Notes under the pieces: generated by a model
The model's database searches: none
Told to the model about the DNA's origin: nothing
What the model saw: only the letters and a program-made list of their open reading frames with translations
Position numbers and translations under genes: made by a program
Origin: Planctomycetota bacterium
GTDB taxonomy: Bacteria; Planctomycetota; UBA1135; UBA2386
Direction of reading: 5' to 3'
DNA: 64,000 nucleotides
Assembly (NCBI GenBank): GCA_020849665.1
Contig: JADLFX010000059.1
Location: forward strand, 84,590 to 148,589
Shown here: positions 47,975 through 57,931 of the stretch, in pieces
Numbering within the stretch: the stretch's first letter is position 1
How the letters are laid out: the number at the start of each line of letters is the position of its first letter

Positions 47975-49128
47975 GCCGCGGCGCGGGCGAGATGCGGGTC
48001 GGCCTGGATGCACGGGAGGCATTCCGCGAGAACCCGCGCGGCATCGGCCTCTACGCCCGCCACCTGCTGCGCGAGTTCGCCGGGCTGGCGCCGGAGCTGC
48101 GCATCCTGGCCTACCACGAGCGCCCGGCGCCGCCCGACCTGCCGCCGCTCGGGCCGGCGCAGACGCCGCGCCGCGTCACGATGCGCGGCGCACGCCTGCA
48201 CCTGTGGGAGCGCCTCGCCCTGCCGCTGGCGCTGCACCGCGACCGTCCGCACGTCTACCACGGCACCTACAACACCCTGCCGCCGCGCTGGCCGCTGCTG
48301 CGCACGCCGCCCCTCGTGGTGAGCCTGCACGACGTGATCGTCACCTGGTTCGACGAGGACCTGCACGACCCCTACGTGCGCTACTGCCGGCGGGTCACCC
48401 CGCGCGTCGTGCGCGACGCCGCGCGCATCCTCACGGTGAGCGAGTGGTCCCGGACCGACATCCTGGAGCGGTTCGGCGCCGACCCGGCCAAGGTCGTGGT
48501 GTTCCACAACGGCATCCACCCCGACTTCCTGGCCGGCGCCCCCGAGGGGGCCGCCGCGCGCGGGCACGCCGCATGCGCCGGCGGCCGGCCCTACCTCTTC
48601 TGCCCGGCGGCGCCGCTGCCGCGCAAGAACGTGGCCCCCCTGCTGCGCGCGCTGGGGCTCCTGCACGCCCGCGGGCGGCTCGACCACGAGGTCGTCCTGA
48701 GCGGCCTGGCCGAGGCGCAGCGCGCGCCGTTCGCGGCCGCGGCGCAGGAGGCAGGGATCGCCGCGCGGGTCCGCTTCCTGCCCTACGTCACCCGCACCCA
48801 GCTGATCGAGCTCTACGCGGGGGCCGACCTCGCGATCTACCCGAGCCTCCTCGAGGGCTGGGGCATCCCGGTGATCGAGGCGCTGGCGTTGGGCACCCCG
48901 GTGGCCACCAGCAACACCTCGGGCATGGCCGAGGCGGCAGGCGCCCACGCCACCCTCTTCGATCCGCGCAGCATCGAGTCGATGGCCGCGGGCGTCGCAC
49001 GCGCGCTCGAAGGGCGCGAGACGTTCCTGCGCAGCACGCGCGCGGCGGCGGTGGCGCGGGCGCGCGGGTTCACCTGGCGCAAGGCGGCCGAGACCACGTT
49101 GCGCGTGTACCGCGAGGTGGCGGGATGA
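47971..49128 (+). CDS. GT4-family glycosyltransferase
   Basis: 385 residues from ATG 47971 (ATGA overlap with map); ATG 47992 is an alternative. GT-B features are LDAREAFRENPRGIGLYARH, VSLHDVIVTWFDEDLHDPYV, CPAAPLPRKNVAPLLRALG near residue 215, and the donor-binding block YPSLLEGWGIPVIEALALGTP near residue 290. It is closely coupled to the following membrane protein (ATGA), suggesting that both act on the same lipid-linked glycan. Confidence 0.9.
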   Translation: MSRGAGEMRVGLDAREAFRENPRGIGLYARHLLREFAGLAPELRILAYHERPAPPDLPPLGPAQTPRRVTMRGARLHLWERLALPLALHRDRPHVYHGTYNTLPPRWPLLRTPPLVVSLHDVIVTWFDEDLHDPYVRYCRRVTPRVVRDAARILTVSEWSRTDILERFGADPAKVVVFHNGIHPDFLAGAPEGAAARGHAACAGGRPYLFCPAAPLPRKNVAPLLRALGLLHARGRLDHEVVLSGLAEAQRAPFAAAAQEAGIAARVRFLPYVTRTQLIELYAGADLAIYPSLLEGWGIPVIEALALGTPVATSNTSGMAEAAGAHATLFDPRSIESMAAGVARALEGRETFLRSTRAAAVARARGFTWRKAAETTLRVYREVAG

Positions 49129-50501
49129 GCCCCTGGCGCCGGCCGGCACCCGCGGCTTCCCCGCCGCTCCGCCCGCTCCGCCTGGCGCTCGTCGCCTTCA
49201 CCGCGCTCGCCCTCGCGGCGCTGCGGCACGTGTTCGTGTGGGGCGGCGGCCGTCCGGTGCTCGGAGCCGAGCTGCACGTCTGGCTCGGCATCGGCGAGGG
49301 CGTGCTGCTCTGCGCGTTCGCCGTGCTGGGGAGCACGGCCTACCTCGCCGCACTGCGCGCGGCCCAGGCCGGCACTCTGGACGAGAGGATGGCGCTGCGC
49401 TCCGGGTTGGTGCTCACCGCGGTGGCCTTCGCGATCCCCCACTTCCTGAGCAGCGACCTCTACGACTACCTGCTGCGCGGGCGCGTGGAGGCGGTGCACG
49501 GCGCCAATCCCTACACCACCGCGCCCGGCGCGTTCCCCGCCGACCCGCTCCTGGCGATGGCGCAGTGGCCGGAGTGGGCCATGCCGTACGGCCCCGTGCA
49601 GGCCCTGGTGCAGTGGGCCGTGGCGGCGCTGGCCGGGGAGTCGGCGTGGCTCGGCGCGTACCTGTTCAAGGCGCTGTTCGCGGCCTGCCACGTGGCCACC
49701 GCACTCGTGCTGCGCGCCGCCTGCACCGGCCCGTCGCGCGCCGTGGCGCTCACGCTCTGGCTGTGGAATCCGGCGCTGCTGCTGGAGAGCGCCACCCACG
49801 GCCACAACGAGGCGCTGATGGCGCTCTTCCTGGCCTGCGCCGCCGGCGGCATCGCGCGCGGTCGGGTGGCCGCGGGCACCCTGGCCTTCGGACTCGCGGT
49901 ACTCACCAAGCACGGCTGCGCGGTGCTCGGACCGCTGCTGCTCGCCTGCGCGTGGCGCCAGGGCCGGCTCGGCTCGTTCCTGCTCGGCGCGGCGGGCAGC
50001 ATCGCCCTCACGGTGCCGGCCGTGCTGCACTGGTTCCTGGCGCCGGGCGGACTCGACTGGCTGACGCGCCAGACCGCCAACCGCGGCACCAGCCTGCAGC
50101 ACTTCGCCGGCCTCGCGCTCGGCGCGGATGCCGCGCGGCCGCTGCTGCTCGCCGGCTACGCGGTGCTGCTGGCCGCGCTGGCGCGCGCGTGCCTGCGCAC
50201 CCGCGACGCGCGCACCCTGGCCCACGAGGGCACGACCCTGGTCCTGGTGCTGCTCCTCGTCTCGATGCCGCTCTTCTCGCCCTGGTACCACCTCTGGTGG
50301 CTGCCCCTGGCCGGCGCGGCGCTCACGCCGCGGCTCGTGGGCGGGCTCCTGGCGGTCGCGGTGTGCGTCCCGCTCTCGTACGTCGTCTACGCCACCACGC
50401 GCAGCTTCGGCCTGGACCACCAGCTCTGGCAGTGGACCGTGGGCCTCGCCGTGCCGTCGGCCCTGATCCTGCGCCGCCGCGCCGCGCCGGATCCCGGCTG
50501 A
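49125..50501 (+). CDS. Polyprenol-phosphate-sugar-dependent GT-C glycosyltransferase (GT87-like)
   Basis: 458 residues, about ten to eleven membrane helices. The first periplasmic loop has SSDLYDYLLRGRVEAVHGANPY near residue 108, with the Asp pair typical of GT87-type mannosyltransferases. WLWNPALLLESATHGHNEALMAL near residue 215 is another conserved block of that family. It would transfer a sugar from a polyprenyl phosphate to a periplasmic acceptor. It is coupled to the upstream GT4. Confidence 0.75.
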   Translation: MSPWRRPAPAASPPLRPLRLALVAFTALALAALRHVFVWGGGRPVLGAELHVWLGIGEGVLLCAFAVLGSTAYLAALRAAQAGTLDERMALRSGLVLTAVAFAIPHFLSSDLYDYLLRGRVEAVHGANPYTTAPGAFPADPLLAMAQWPEWAMPYGPVQALVQWAVAALAGESAWLGAYLFKALFAACHVATALVLRAACTGPSRAVALTLWLWNPALLLESATHGHNEALMALFLACAAGGIARGRVAAGTLAFGLAVLTKHGCAVLGPLLLACAWRQGRLGSFLLGAAGSIALTVPAVLHWFLAPGGLDWLTRQTANRGTSLQHFAGLALGADAARPLLLAGYAVLLAALARACLRTRDARTLAHEGTTLVLVLLLVSMPLFSPWYHLWWLPLAGAALTPRLVGGLLAVAVCVPLSYVVYATTRSFGLDHQLWQWTVGLAVPSALILRRRAAPDPG

Positions 50502-50576
50502 GCGGCCCGCCGCTGCCGCGGCGTGGCAGCCGCCGGCGTGGACACGATCCAGGCGCGAGGCTACGAGGTGGCACCC

Positions 50577-51761
50577 ATGTCCTCGGGAGCTCCCTCGCCC
50601 GAGCCTCCTCCCACCGCGCCCCGCGCGCCCCCGGCCGGATCCGCCGGGTTCGTGCTGCTGCACTTCACGGCCTCCAGGCTGCTCTACCTCGCCGCCGCGG
50701 TCCTCTCGCACCTGCTCCTGACTGGCGGCAACGCGGAGCGCATCGACCTCCCGTCCCTCGCGCAGCTCCAGGACCTGTGCCGCCGGGCGTTGTTCTTCGC
50801 CGATTCGGGCTGGTACTGGAACGTGATGCAGGACGGCTACACGGTGAAGCCGTTCGCGGCCGGGCAGGAGGACTGGGGGTTCTTCCCGCTCTACCCGCTG
50901 CTCATCCGCGCACTCGGATCCTCGGTCCTGGCCGGGATCCTGGTGTCGCACGCCGCTGCGTTCACCGCGCTCCTGCTGCTGTACGGCTCGGTGCGCCGCC
51001 GCTGCGACGAACGCACGGCGCGCTGGACGGTCCGGCTCCTGGCGTACTTCCCGACCACCTGGTTCGTGTCCTCGTTCCGCCCCGATGGCCTGCTGTTCCT
51101 GCTGATGGTGCTGGTGTTCGAGCTGGCCGAGCGGCGCAGGCTGGCCTGGGTGTGCCTGGTGTCGTTCCTCTGCGTCCTGACCAAGCAGAACGGGGTGGTC
51201 ATCGCGCCGGCGTTGTGCGCGTACTGGCTCGTGGAGCACCGGTTCCGGCCCGGACAGGTGCCCCCGTTGCACTGGGTGGCGGCGCTCGCACCCACAGCCT
51301 GCGCGCTCGGCGGACTGTCGCTCTACTTCTGGCACATCACCGGCGAGCCGCTGGCCTGGACCAAGGTCCAGCAGGCCTGGGGCCGCGAGCTGGCGTCGCC
51401 CGCCGGACCGATGCTGCGGTGGCTGCGCGATCCGGTGCTCGTCGACCATGGGGGCTGGAACCTCTCGCTGCTCAACTTCGCCGGCGTGATCGCATGCCTG
51501 GCGATCGGCATCGCGATGCTGCGGCGCTGGCGGACGAGCCTGGACCACGCGGTGTTCTGCCTCTCCCTCGCCTTGCTCTCGCTCGCCTGCGGCGGCGAGT
51601 GGAACTTCCTGCGCTACTCGGCCTTCTGCTGGCCGGCCTTCGTGTATCTCGCGCGCAGCTGCCGCGACGAGACGCTGACCGTGGTGCTGGCGGCCTCCAG
51701 CGCGCTGCTCGCCCTGTACGCGACCTGGATCGCACTCGACGTGCATGCCGCGATGGGCTGA
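50577..51761 (+). CDS. PIG-V-like GT-C mannosyltransferase
   Basis: 394 residues from ATG 50577, preceded by GAGGTG at a normal distance; an upstream GTG in the same frame is less likely. About nine membrane helices. Conserved loops are DSGWYWNVMQDGYTVKP and EDWGFFPLYPLLIRAL near residue 95, and YFPTTWFVSSFRPDGLLFLL near residue 160, as in bacterial PIG-V-like proteins. The substrate of bacterial members is unknown. With the preceding two genes it completes a glycan-assembly cluster. Confidence 0.8.
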   Translation: MSSGAPSPEPPPTAPRAPPAGSAGFVLLHFTASRLLYLAAAVLSHLLLTGGNAERIDLPSLAQLQDLCRRALFFADSGWYWNVMQDGYTVKPFAAGQEDWGFFPLYPLLIRALGSSVLAGILVSHAAAFTALLLLYGSVRRRCDERTARWTVRLLAYFPTTWFVSSFRPDGLLFLLMVLVFELAERRRLAWVCLVSFLCVLTKQNGVVIAPALCAYWLVEHRFRPGQVPPLHWVAALAPTACALGGLSLYFWHITGEPLAWTKVQQAWGRELASPAGPMLRWLRDPVLVDHGGWNLSLLNFAGVIACLAIGIAMLRRWRTSLDHAVFCLSLALLSLACGGEWNFLRYSAFCWPAFVYLARSCRDETLTVVLAASSALLALYATWIALDVHAAMG

Positions 51762-51833
51762 ACGGAGCGACAGGAACCGAAGCGGTCCGGGCGGCGGCGC
51801 GCCGCCGCCCCACGGCGGATCCGCGGTCGCGCG

Positions 51834-52910
51834 TCAGCGCCGCGCCGGCCTGGTCTTGCGCGCCTCGGCGAGGATCTGCTCGGCGAGATGGTCGGCAGCC
51901 TCGCTGGCGGGGATGCCCTGCTGCTTGGCGATCAGCCAGAGTTCCTTCAGGGCCTTGGGGATCCGCTCGATGCGGCGCAGGCTCTCCTTCTCGTCGTAGC
52001 CGCCGGGCAGGTACTCGCAGCCGACGTTGATGATCCCACCGGCGTTGATGACGTAGTCGGGAGCGTAGAGGATGCCGCGCTCCTTGAGCTGCGCGCCGTG
52101 GCGCGGCTCGTGCAGGAGGTTGTTGGCGGCTCCGGCCACGGCCTTGCAGCGCAGGTTGGGGATGGTCTTGTCGTTCAGCACGGCTCCCAGCGCGCAGGGG
52201 GCGAACACGTCGCAGGCCATGCTCAGCACCTCGGCGTCCTGCACCGGGATCACGCCGATCTCCTTGGCGTGCTTCTGCAGGCGCTCGTGGTTGACGTCGG
52301 CTGCGTACACCTTGGCGCCGGCCTCCACCAGCCGCCTGGCCAGTGCCGAACCGACCGCCCCGACGCCCTGGATCGCCACGACGCGGCCCTTCACCTCGTC
52401 GCTCCCGACGCACTGGCCCAGGGCTGCGCGGATGCCCAGGTAGACGCCGTAGGCCGTGTACGGGGACGGATTGCCGCTGCCGCCGTCCTTGCGGTCGAGG
52501 CCGGTCACCCAGCGGGTCGCTCGGCGCACGATCTGCAGGTCGGCGATGGACGTGTTCACGTCCTCGGCAGTGACGTACTTGCCGCCCTGGGAGTCGATGA
52601 AGCGTCCCATCGCAAGGTAGAGGGCCTCGCTCTTCCTGGACGGGTCGCCCAGGATCACGGCCTTCCCGCCACCCAACCCGGTGTGCGCCACCGCCGACTT
52701 GTAGGTCATGCCCTTGCTCAGGCGCAGGACGTCGGTGAGGGCCTCCTGCTCGTTGGCGTACGGCCACATCCGCAGGCCGCCCAAGGCAGGGCCGAGCGTG
52801 GTGTCGTGGATCGCGATGATCGCGTGGAGACCGGCGGCGGCGTCCACCGCCTTCACGACCCGCTCGTAGCCGGGCACGGGAATCTCGGTGATCTGCATCG
52901 TGGAGGTCAT
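51834..52910 (-). CDS. Leucine dehydrogenase-like amino acid dehydrogenase
   Basis: 358 residues from ATG 52910. Glu/Leu/Phe/Val dehydrogenase family: AIHDTTLGPALGGLRMWPY near residue 35, GMTYKSAVAHTGLGGGKAVILGDP (catalytic Lys in GMTYKSA), ATRWVTGL, and the Rossmann motif VAIQGVGAVGSALARRL near residue 180. The length matches leucine dehydrogenase (about 360 residues) rather than the longer glutamate dehydrogenase. It interconverts branched-chain amino acids and 2-oxo acids with NAD+. The frame extends upstream, but that part is noise. Confidence 0.88.
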   Translation of the reverse strand: MTSTMQITEIPVPGYERVVKAVDAAAGLHAIIAIHDTTLGPALGGLRMWPYANEQEALTDVLRLSKGMTYKSAVAHTGLGGGKAVILGDPSRKSEALYLAMGRFIDSQGGKYVTAEDVNTSIADLQIVRRATRWVTGLDRKDGGSGNPSPYTAYGVYLGIRAALGQCVGSDEVKGRVVAIQGVGAVGSALARRLVEAGAKVYAADVNHERLQKHAKEIGVIPVQDAEVLSMACDVFAPCALGAVLNDKTIPNLRCKAVAGAANNLLHEPRHGAQLKERGILYAPDYVINAGGIINVGCEYLPGGYDEKESLRRIERIPKALKELWLIAKQQGIPASEAADHLAEQILAEARKTRPARR

Positions 52911-53039
52911 CGTGGTCTTGACCGGTGGCGGGGGCCCGCCCGAAAAGGGCGGCACTATAGGGAGCGCCCGGAGGCGAAGCCACTCAGCGCGGATCACCGC
53001 GGCTCGCGCGTGGCGCAACCCGCACCGCGAGCGATACGC

Positions 53040-54443
53040 ATGACCACGGACTCGACCAAGAGCACGGCGGGCCTGCAGTCGCTGGCCATCGACAAGGGCT
53101 CGATGCGCCGGCGCGGCGGCGTCGGACGCTTCGTACGCGGCGCGTTCTGGCCGCTGCTCGCCGGCGCAGCCGTGCTCTTCGCGGGTGCGTGGTGGCTGAA
53201 CATGGCCTCGGTCACCGAGGTCACCACTGGCAAGGTGCAACGCGTCACCCCGCTGCAGGATTTCGAGCTGGTCACCGCGATCGGCTACCTGGTGCCGCGC
53301 ACCCGCGCCTCGGTGGCGAGCCGCGTCCAGGGCCGCCTGGCCCGCGTGCTCGTGGACGAAGGCGACGAGGTGGCCGCCAACGCGCTCCTGGCGGAGATCG
53401 AGCGGGGCGAGGAGGACGCCGACGTGGCCAGGGCCGTGGCCGACCTGCAGGTGGCACGCGAGGGCGTGCGGATCGCCGCGGCCAACCTGGCCGAGAGCGA
53501 GGCGGCCAGGGCATCCGCCGAGGCCACGGTTGCGGAGCGCAAGGCGGCGGTGGTGGCCGCGCAGGCCACGCACGTGGAGCGCGATGCGAACCTGCGCCGC
53601 GCCGAGGAGTTGTTCCGCGCCGGCGTGTCGACCGAGGCGGCCCTGGACGGCGCGCGCGAGGGTCGGGACGTGGCGCGGGCCCTGGCGGAGGTGGCGGCGC
53701 GAGCCCTCGAATCGGCCGAGCGACGCATCGCCGAGGCGCGCTCGAGGGTGGCCGTGGCCGAGGCCGAGCTGGTGAGCGCGAGGAGCCGTGTGTCCGCCGC
53801 CGAGGCGACCCTGGCGCGTGCCGAGGCCACGCGCGAGAACACCTTCATCCGCGCGCCGTTCGCCGGCACGATCCTGCGCCGCGAGGCGGAACCAGGCGAG
53901 GTGGTGTCGCCGGCCAACACCGGGGCCTCGGGCTCCAAGACCGCGGTGGTCGCGATGGCGGACTTCCGCACACTGGAGGTCGAGGTCGACGTGTACGAGC
54001 GCGACATCGCGCGGATCACGGCCGGCACGCTCTGCCGCATCGTGCTCGACTCCTTCCCCGACCAGCCACACGCCGGCAAGGTGCGCCTCGTGCGGCCCAC
54101 CGCCGACCGCAGCAAGGCCACCATCAAGGTGGTGGCGGCGTTCGACGCCGTGCCGGCGGTGGCGCGTCCGGAGATGAGCGCGCGCGTGGTGTTCGTGAAG
54201 GGCGGCGGCGACCTGCTGGCGATGGACCGGGTCGAGGCCCCGGCCGGCGCGCTCACGCGCCGCGGCGAGCAGGACGGCGTGTTCGTGCTCACCGGCCGGA
54301 AGGTCGCGTTCGTGGCCGTGCAGCCGGGCGAGCGCGTGGGCGAGCGCGTCGTACTGCGCGGCGGCGCGGGCGGCGGCGAACAGGTCGTCCTGGATCCACC
54401 GGCGTCGCTCCAGGACGGCGCCGAGGTGCGCGTGAAGGATTGA
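53040..54443 (+). CDS. HlyD/MacA-type membrane fusion protein
   Basis: 467 residues. One N-terminal membrane segment (RGAFWPLLAGAAVLFAGAWWL) precedes a biotinyl-lipoyl-like half (GYLVPRTRASVASRVQGRLA near residue 83). A long coiled coil of about 150 residues follows (ARASAEATVAERKAAVVAA, then HVERDANLRRAEELF), and the second lipoyl half and beta-barrel (NTFIRAPFAGTILRREAEPG near residue 275). This is a periplasmic adaptor of tripartite export. No outer-membrane TolC is adjacent. It is the first gene of the ABC operon. Confidence 0.9.
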   Translation: MTTDSTKSTAGLQSLAIDKGSMRRRGGVGRFVRGAFWPLLAGAAVLFAGAWWLNMASVTEVTTGKVQRVTPLQDFELVTAIGYLVPRTRASVASRVQGRLARVLVDEGDEVAANALLAEIERGEEDADVARAVADLQVAREGVRIAAANLAESEAARASAEATVAERKAAVVAAQATHVERDANLRRAEELFRAGVSTEAALDGAREGRDVARALAEVAARALESAERRIAEARSRVAVAEAELVSARSRVSAAEATLARAEATRENTFIRAPFAGTILRREAEPGEVVSPANTGASGSKTAVVAMADFRTLEVEVDVYERDIARITAGTLCRIVLDSFPDQPHAGKVRLVRPTADRSKATIKVVAAFDAVPAVARPEMSARVVFVKGGGDLLAMDRVEAPAGALTRRGEQDGVFVLTGRKVAFVAVQPGERVGERVVLRGGAGGGEQVVLDPPASLQDGAEVRVKD

Positions 54444-54445
54444 CC

Positions 54446-55138
54446 ATGGCCGGCGCGGTCCTGATCGCGGTGCGCGGGGTCACCAAGGTCTACTCGCGCG
54501 GCGGCGTCGACATCCGCATCCTCGACGCCCTGGACCTCGACATCGCGGCCGGCTCGTACACCGCGCTGATGGGGCCCTCGGGCAGCGGCAAGACCACCTT
54601 GTTGAACCTCCTGGGCGCGCTCGACCGGCCCGACGCGGGCGCGATCGTCGTCGGCGGCGAGGACATCACCACGTTCGACGACGGCGCGCTGGCCGCCTGG
54701 CGGGCGCGCACGGTCGGCTTCATCTTCCAGCTCTACAACCTGCTGCCGGTGCTGCGTGCCATCGACAACGTGGCCCTGCCGCTGCAGCTCTTCGGCCTGC
54801 CGCGGCGCGAGCGACGCCGCCGCGCCGCCACCGCCCTGGACCTGGTCGGCCTGGGCGACCGGATGGAGCACTACCCCAGCGAGCTCTCCGGCGGACAGGA
54901 GCAGCGCGTGGCGATCGCGCGCGCGATCGTGACCGACCCGACGTTCCTGCTCGCCGACGAGCCCACCGGCGACCTCGACCCCACCAGCAGCACCGGCATC
55001 CTGGACCTCCTCGACCAGCTGCACCGCGACCTCGGCAAGACCATCCTGATGGTCACCCACAGCCACACCGCGGCCGAGCGCGCCGAACAGATCGTGCACC
55101 TGGAGAACGGGCGCATCGCCCCGGGCGAGGCGGCATGA
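54446..55138 (+). CDS. MacB/LolD-type ABC ATPase
   Basis: 230 residues. Walker A is GPSGSGKTT near residue 40, Q-loop FIFQLYNLLPVL, signature LSGGQEQRVAIARAI, Walker B FLLADEPTGDLDP, and H-loop VTHSHTAAERA. It belongs to the MacB/LolD/FtsE group of mechanotransmission-type ATPases that work with FtsX-like permeases. It starts 2 bp after the adaptor gene and overlaps the permease (ATGA). Confidence 0.95.
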   Translation: MAGAVLIAVRGVTKVYSRGGVDIRILDALDLDIAAGSYTALMGPSGSGKTTLLNLLGALDRPDAGAIVVGGEDITTFDDGALAAWRARTVGFIFQLYNLLPVLRAIDNVALPLQLFGLPRRERRRRAATALDLVGLGDRMEHYPSELSGGQEQRVAIARAIVTDPTFLLADEPTGDLDPTSSTGILDLLDQLHRDLGKTILMVTHSHTAAERAEQIVHLENGRIAPGEAA

Positions 55139-56307
55139 TCCCGGCCGGGTTGATCGGCGCGCACCTGCGCAGGAACCGCCTGCGTGCCGCGCTCACCGCC
55201 GGCAGCGTGGCGCTCGCGGTGTTCCTGTTCTGCACCCTGCAGACGGTGATCACCAGCCTGCAGGCGATCACCTCGGGCCACAGCGCCAACCGGCTGATCG
55301 CGAGTTCGGCGGTGAGCCTGTTCCAGACCCTGCCGCTCGCCAGCGTGGAGCGCATCCGTTCGGCACGCCTGCCCGACGTGCTGGAGGTCGGCCACTGGAC
55401 CTGGTTCGACGGGATCTTCCGCGGCGACCCGCGCGAGTTCTTCGCCCGCTTCGCCGTCGACGTGCGCCAGATGCGCCGCCAATACGGCGACCTCGCTCCG
55501 GGCGGCGGCGAGTACCTGCTCACCAGGGCGGAGTGGGACCGCTTCGAGCAGGAGCGTTCCGCCTGCATCGTCGGGCGCGGCCTCGCCGACCGCTACGGCC
55601 TGCGCGTCGGCGATCCGCTGGTGCTGGAAGGCACGATCTATCCGGGCACGTTCCGGTTCACCATCGTGGCCGTCTACAGCAGCGGGAATCCGACCTACGA
55701 CGAGGAGACCCTCTTCTTCCACTGGGACTATCTCAACGAGGCGATGGGCAGGATCGACACCGTCGGCACGATGTCGATCACGATCCGCAACCCCTACCGC
55801 GCCGCCGAGGTGTGCCTGGAGATCGACGCGCTCTTCCAGAACAGCGCCAACCGGACCCTCACCCAGCCGGAGGCGGCATTCAACGCCCAGTTCCTCTCGA
55901 TGTGGGGGAGGATCGACCTGCTCTTCGCGGTGATCGGCGGCGCGGTGGTGTTCGCGAGCTTCATGATCACGCTGAACACCATGCTGCTCTCGGTGAAGGA
56001 ACGCGTGCGGGAGATCGGCGTGCTCAAGACCCTGGGCTTCCCCAACCCGTCGCTCTTCGGCCTCTACCTCGCGGAGTCGGCGCTGCTCTGCGGAGGGGGC
56101 GCGGTGCTCGGCCTCGGGCTGGCCATGGCTGCGTTCCACGGCCAGCCGGTGCGCCTCGCCACCGTGATCTTCCCGGAGTTCGGCGTGGCCGGATCCACGC
56201 AGGTGGCGGCGCTGCTGATCGGCGCCCTGCTCGCGCTGATCTCGGGCGTCGGCCCGGGCCTGGTGGCGGCGCGGGTCCCGATCGTGAAGGCGCTGCGCCT
56301 GGTGTAG
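55135..56307 (+). CDS. FtsX-like ABC permease (first)
   Basis: 390 residues with the MacB topology: one N-terminal membrane helix, a periplasmic domain at about residues 45-265, and three C-terminal helices. The helix after residue 265 (LFAVIGGAVVFASFMITLNTM) is followed by LSVKERVREIGVLKTLGFPN, typical of FtsX permeases. It should convert ATPase cycles into mechanical motion of the periplasmic domain. The start ATG overlaps the ATPase gene. Confidence 0.9.
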   Translation: MIPAGLIGAHLRRNRLRAALTAGSVALAVFLFCTLQTVITSLQAITSGHSANRLIASSAVSLFQTLPLASVERIRSARLPDVLEVGHWTWFDGIFRGDPREFFARFAVDVRQMRRQYGDLAPGGGEYLLTRAEWDRFEQERSACIVGRGLADRYGLRVGDPLVLEGTIYPGTFRFTIVAVYSSGNPTYDEETLFFHWDYLNEAMGRIDTVGTMSITIRNPYRAAEVCLEIDALFQNSANRTLTQPEAAFNAQFLSMWGRIDLLFAVIGGAVVFASFMITLNTMLLSVKERVREIGVLKTLGFPNPSLFGLYLAESALLCGGGAVLGLGLAMAAFHGQPVRLATVIFPEFGVAGSTQVAALLIGALLALISGVGPGLVAARVPIVKALRLV

Positions 56308-56684
56308 GCGCGGCGCGAAGGCGCCGGTGCGAACGGCGCTTCGCCCACGGCGGCGGTACGGGAGGCATGGCCCTCCCACGCGATCCGGACGGGCCGCGCG
56401 CGCCCGCGGGGCGCGCGCGGCCGCCGGCATGGCCACGAAGCCTGCGGCACGGCGGCGCCTCCCTGCTTGTGGCGGCGGGAGGCATGGCTTCTGCTTTCCG
56501 GGCGCGTCGTGGTCCCGGATCCGCGTCAGGGCCGGCCGAACGCCGGTGCGGACCGGGAGCACGCCGCGCGAACCTCGTCGCCAGGACCCCGCGCCCCCAC
56601 CACGCACCGGCTCGCGCCAGTGCCCGGGCCGCGGGCGCCGCGGCGATCCGGCGCCAGATCCTCTCCTCCACCCAGACCGACACC
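56308..56684. other. Intergenic region inside the ABC locus
   Basis: A 377-bp spacer separates the first permease from the secreted-protein gene. It carries GC-rich repeated blocks ending in GGGAGGCATGGC near 56358 and near 56477, about 120 bp apart. No gene is seen. It should contain a promoter for the secreted-protein gene, and it breaks the otherwise tight operon. Confidence 0.4.
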
Positions 56685-57908
56685 ATGCGCCTCGTCCGAC
56701 TGGCGGCCGCCGCCGGATTCGTCCTCCTGCCCGGAGTGCCGCGGAGCCAGAGCATCCCCACGCTGGTGGGCGCGGCCACGTCGCAGGGCGTGACCTCGCT
56801 GGTCGAGCGCGACTTCCTGGCATGCAGCCAGCGCAGCTGCGCCACGCTCCTGCCGCCCGGCCCGGGCTCCGCCGCCCACGCCGGCGGGGCCACCTACGAC
56901 CCGAGGTTCTCCGGCGTGTGGCTCAGCGACGGCGCGAACCTGGGGCTCTTCGACCCCGACACCTGCATGCCGCTGGCCTCCCCCATGCCCGCGCCGTTCC
57001 CGGAAGTCGTCACCGGCCTGGCCACCATGCCTTCGCGCGGCGCGCTCTTCGCCAGCGGTGCACCGAACGTGCTCTACCGGCTGGCCCAGGGCACCCAGCC
57101 GGTCGTGACGGGGCGCTGGACGCTGGCCGCGGTACCGGCGGGACACGTGACCGGCGGGGTCGCCGCCGACGACCTGGGCGACCTGCTCTTCGTGGCGGCG
57201 TCGTCGTTCACCGCCGCCGTGCCGGACCACCGCGTGTACGTGGTGCGCGGGGCCGCCCCCGACACCGTGCATTGCGTGCTCACCGTGCCCGCCTGCGCCG
57301 GCCGGGCGCTGGGCGCGATCACCGGGCTCGCGTTCGACGAGGCGATCTCGTTCCTGTGGCTCACCGACGGGCACCGCACCCTCGGCTGCGCCTTCGCGCG
57401 CGGCACCTGCACGCTGACCGCCGTGTCGTGCTGCGACCTCGCCGGCCCGCGCCTGGGTGGCCTGGGCGTGCGCCCGAGCCGGGCCACCGCGGTGGGGACG
57501 AGCTGCGCGGCCGGTTCGTGCCTGCCGTGCCGGAACGCGGTGGCGGGAACCGTCGGCGATCCGGTGCTGGGCAATGCGTCGTTCGCGCTGCGGCTGAGCG
57601 GCGTGCCCGTCGGTCAGCCCGGAGTCCTCCTGGTCGACACCGGACCCTGCCAGCCGCCGGGCACCACCGTACCGGCGCTCTGCGGCCCGATCCTGGTGCC
57701 GCTCTCCGCCGCGCTCGCAGTGGTCGGACCGTTCACCTCCCTGGGCAGCGGCGGCTGCGACGGGTCGATCTCCGTGCGCCTGCCGATCCCGGTGGATCCC
57801 CGGATCGTGGGGATCGGCCTGGCCTCGCAGTTCGTGGTGTTCTGTCCCGCCGCGGGAACGGGCACGGTGGTGAGCCACGGCCTGAACTGGCTCGTCTGGG
57901 GAACCTGA
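56685..57908 (+). CDS. Cysteine-rich secreted protein located between two permease genes
   Basis: 407 residues from ATG 56685. A signal peptide (MRLVRLAAAAGFVLLPGVPR) precedes a mature domain with 16 cysteines by my count (for example LGCAFARGTC, VSCCDLAG, GSCLPCRN, GPCQPP), suggesting disulfides. Segments such as GATYDPRFSGVWLSDGANLG and ITGLAFDEAISFLWLTDG have the regular spacing of a beta-propeller. It resembles planctomycete secreted proteins that end in a conserved C-terminal block. It is followed 23 bp later by the second permease. Confidence 0.7.
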   Translation: MRLVRLAAAAGFVLLPGVPRSQSIPTLVGAATSQGVTSLVERDFLACSQRSCATLLPPGPGSAAHAGGATYDPRFSGVWLSDGANLGLFDPDTCMPLASPMPAPFPEVVTGLATMPSRGALFASGAPNVLYRLAQGTQPVVTGRWTLAAVPAGHVTGGVAADDLGDLLFVAASSFTAAVPDHRVYVVRGAAPDTVHCVLTVPACAGRALGAITGLAFDEAISFLWLTDGHRTLGCAFARGTCTLTAVSCCDLAGPRLGGLGVRPSRATAVGTSCAAGSCLPCRNAVAGTVGDPVLGNASFALRLSGVPVGQPGVLLVDTGPCQPPGTTVPALCGPILVPLSAALAVVGPFTSLGSGGCDGSISVRLPIPVDPRIVGIGLASQFVVFCPAAGTGTVVSHGLNWLVWGT

Positions 57909-57931
57909 ATGTGGGAGAAGTGGGGCCCGTC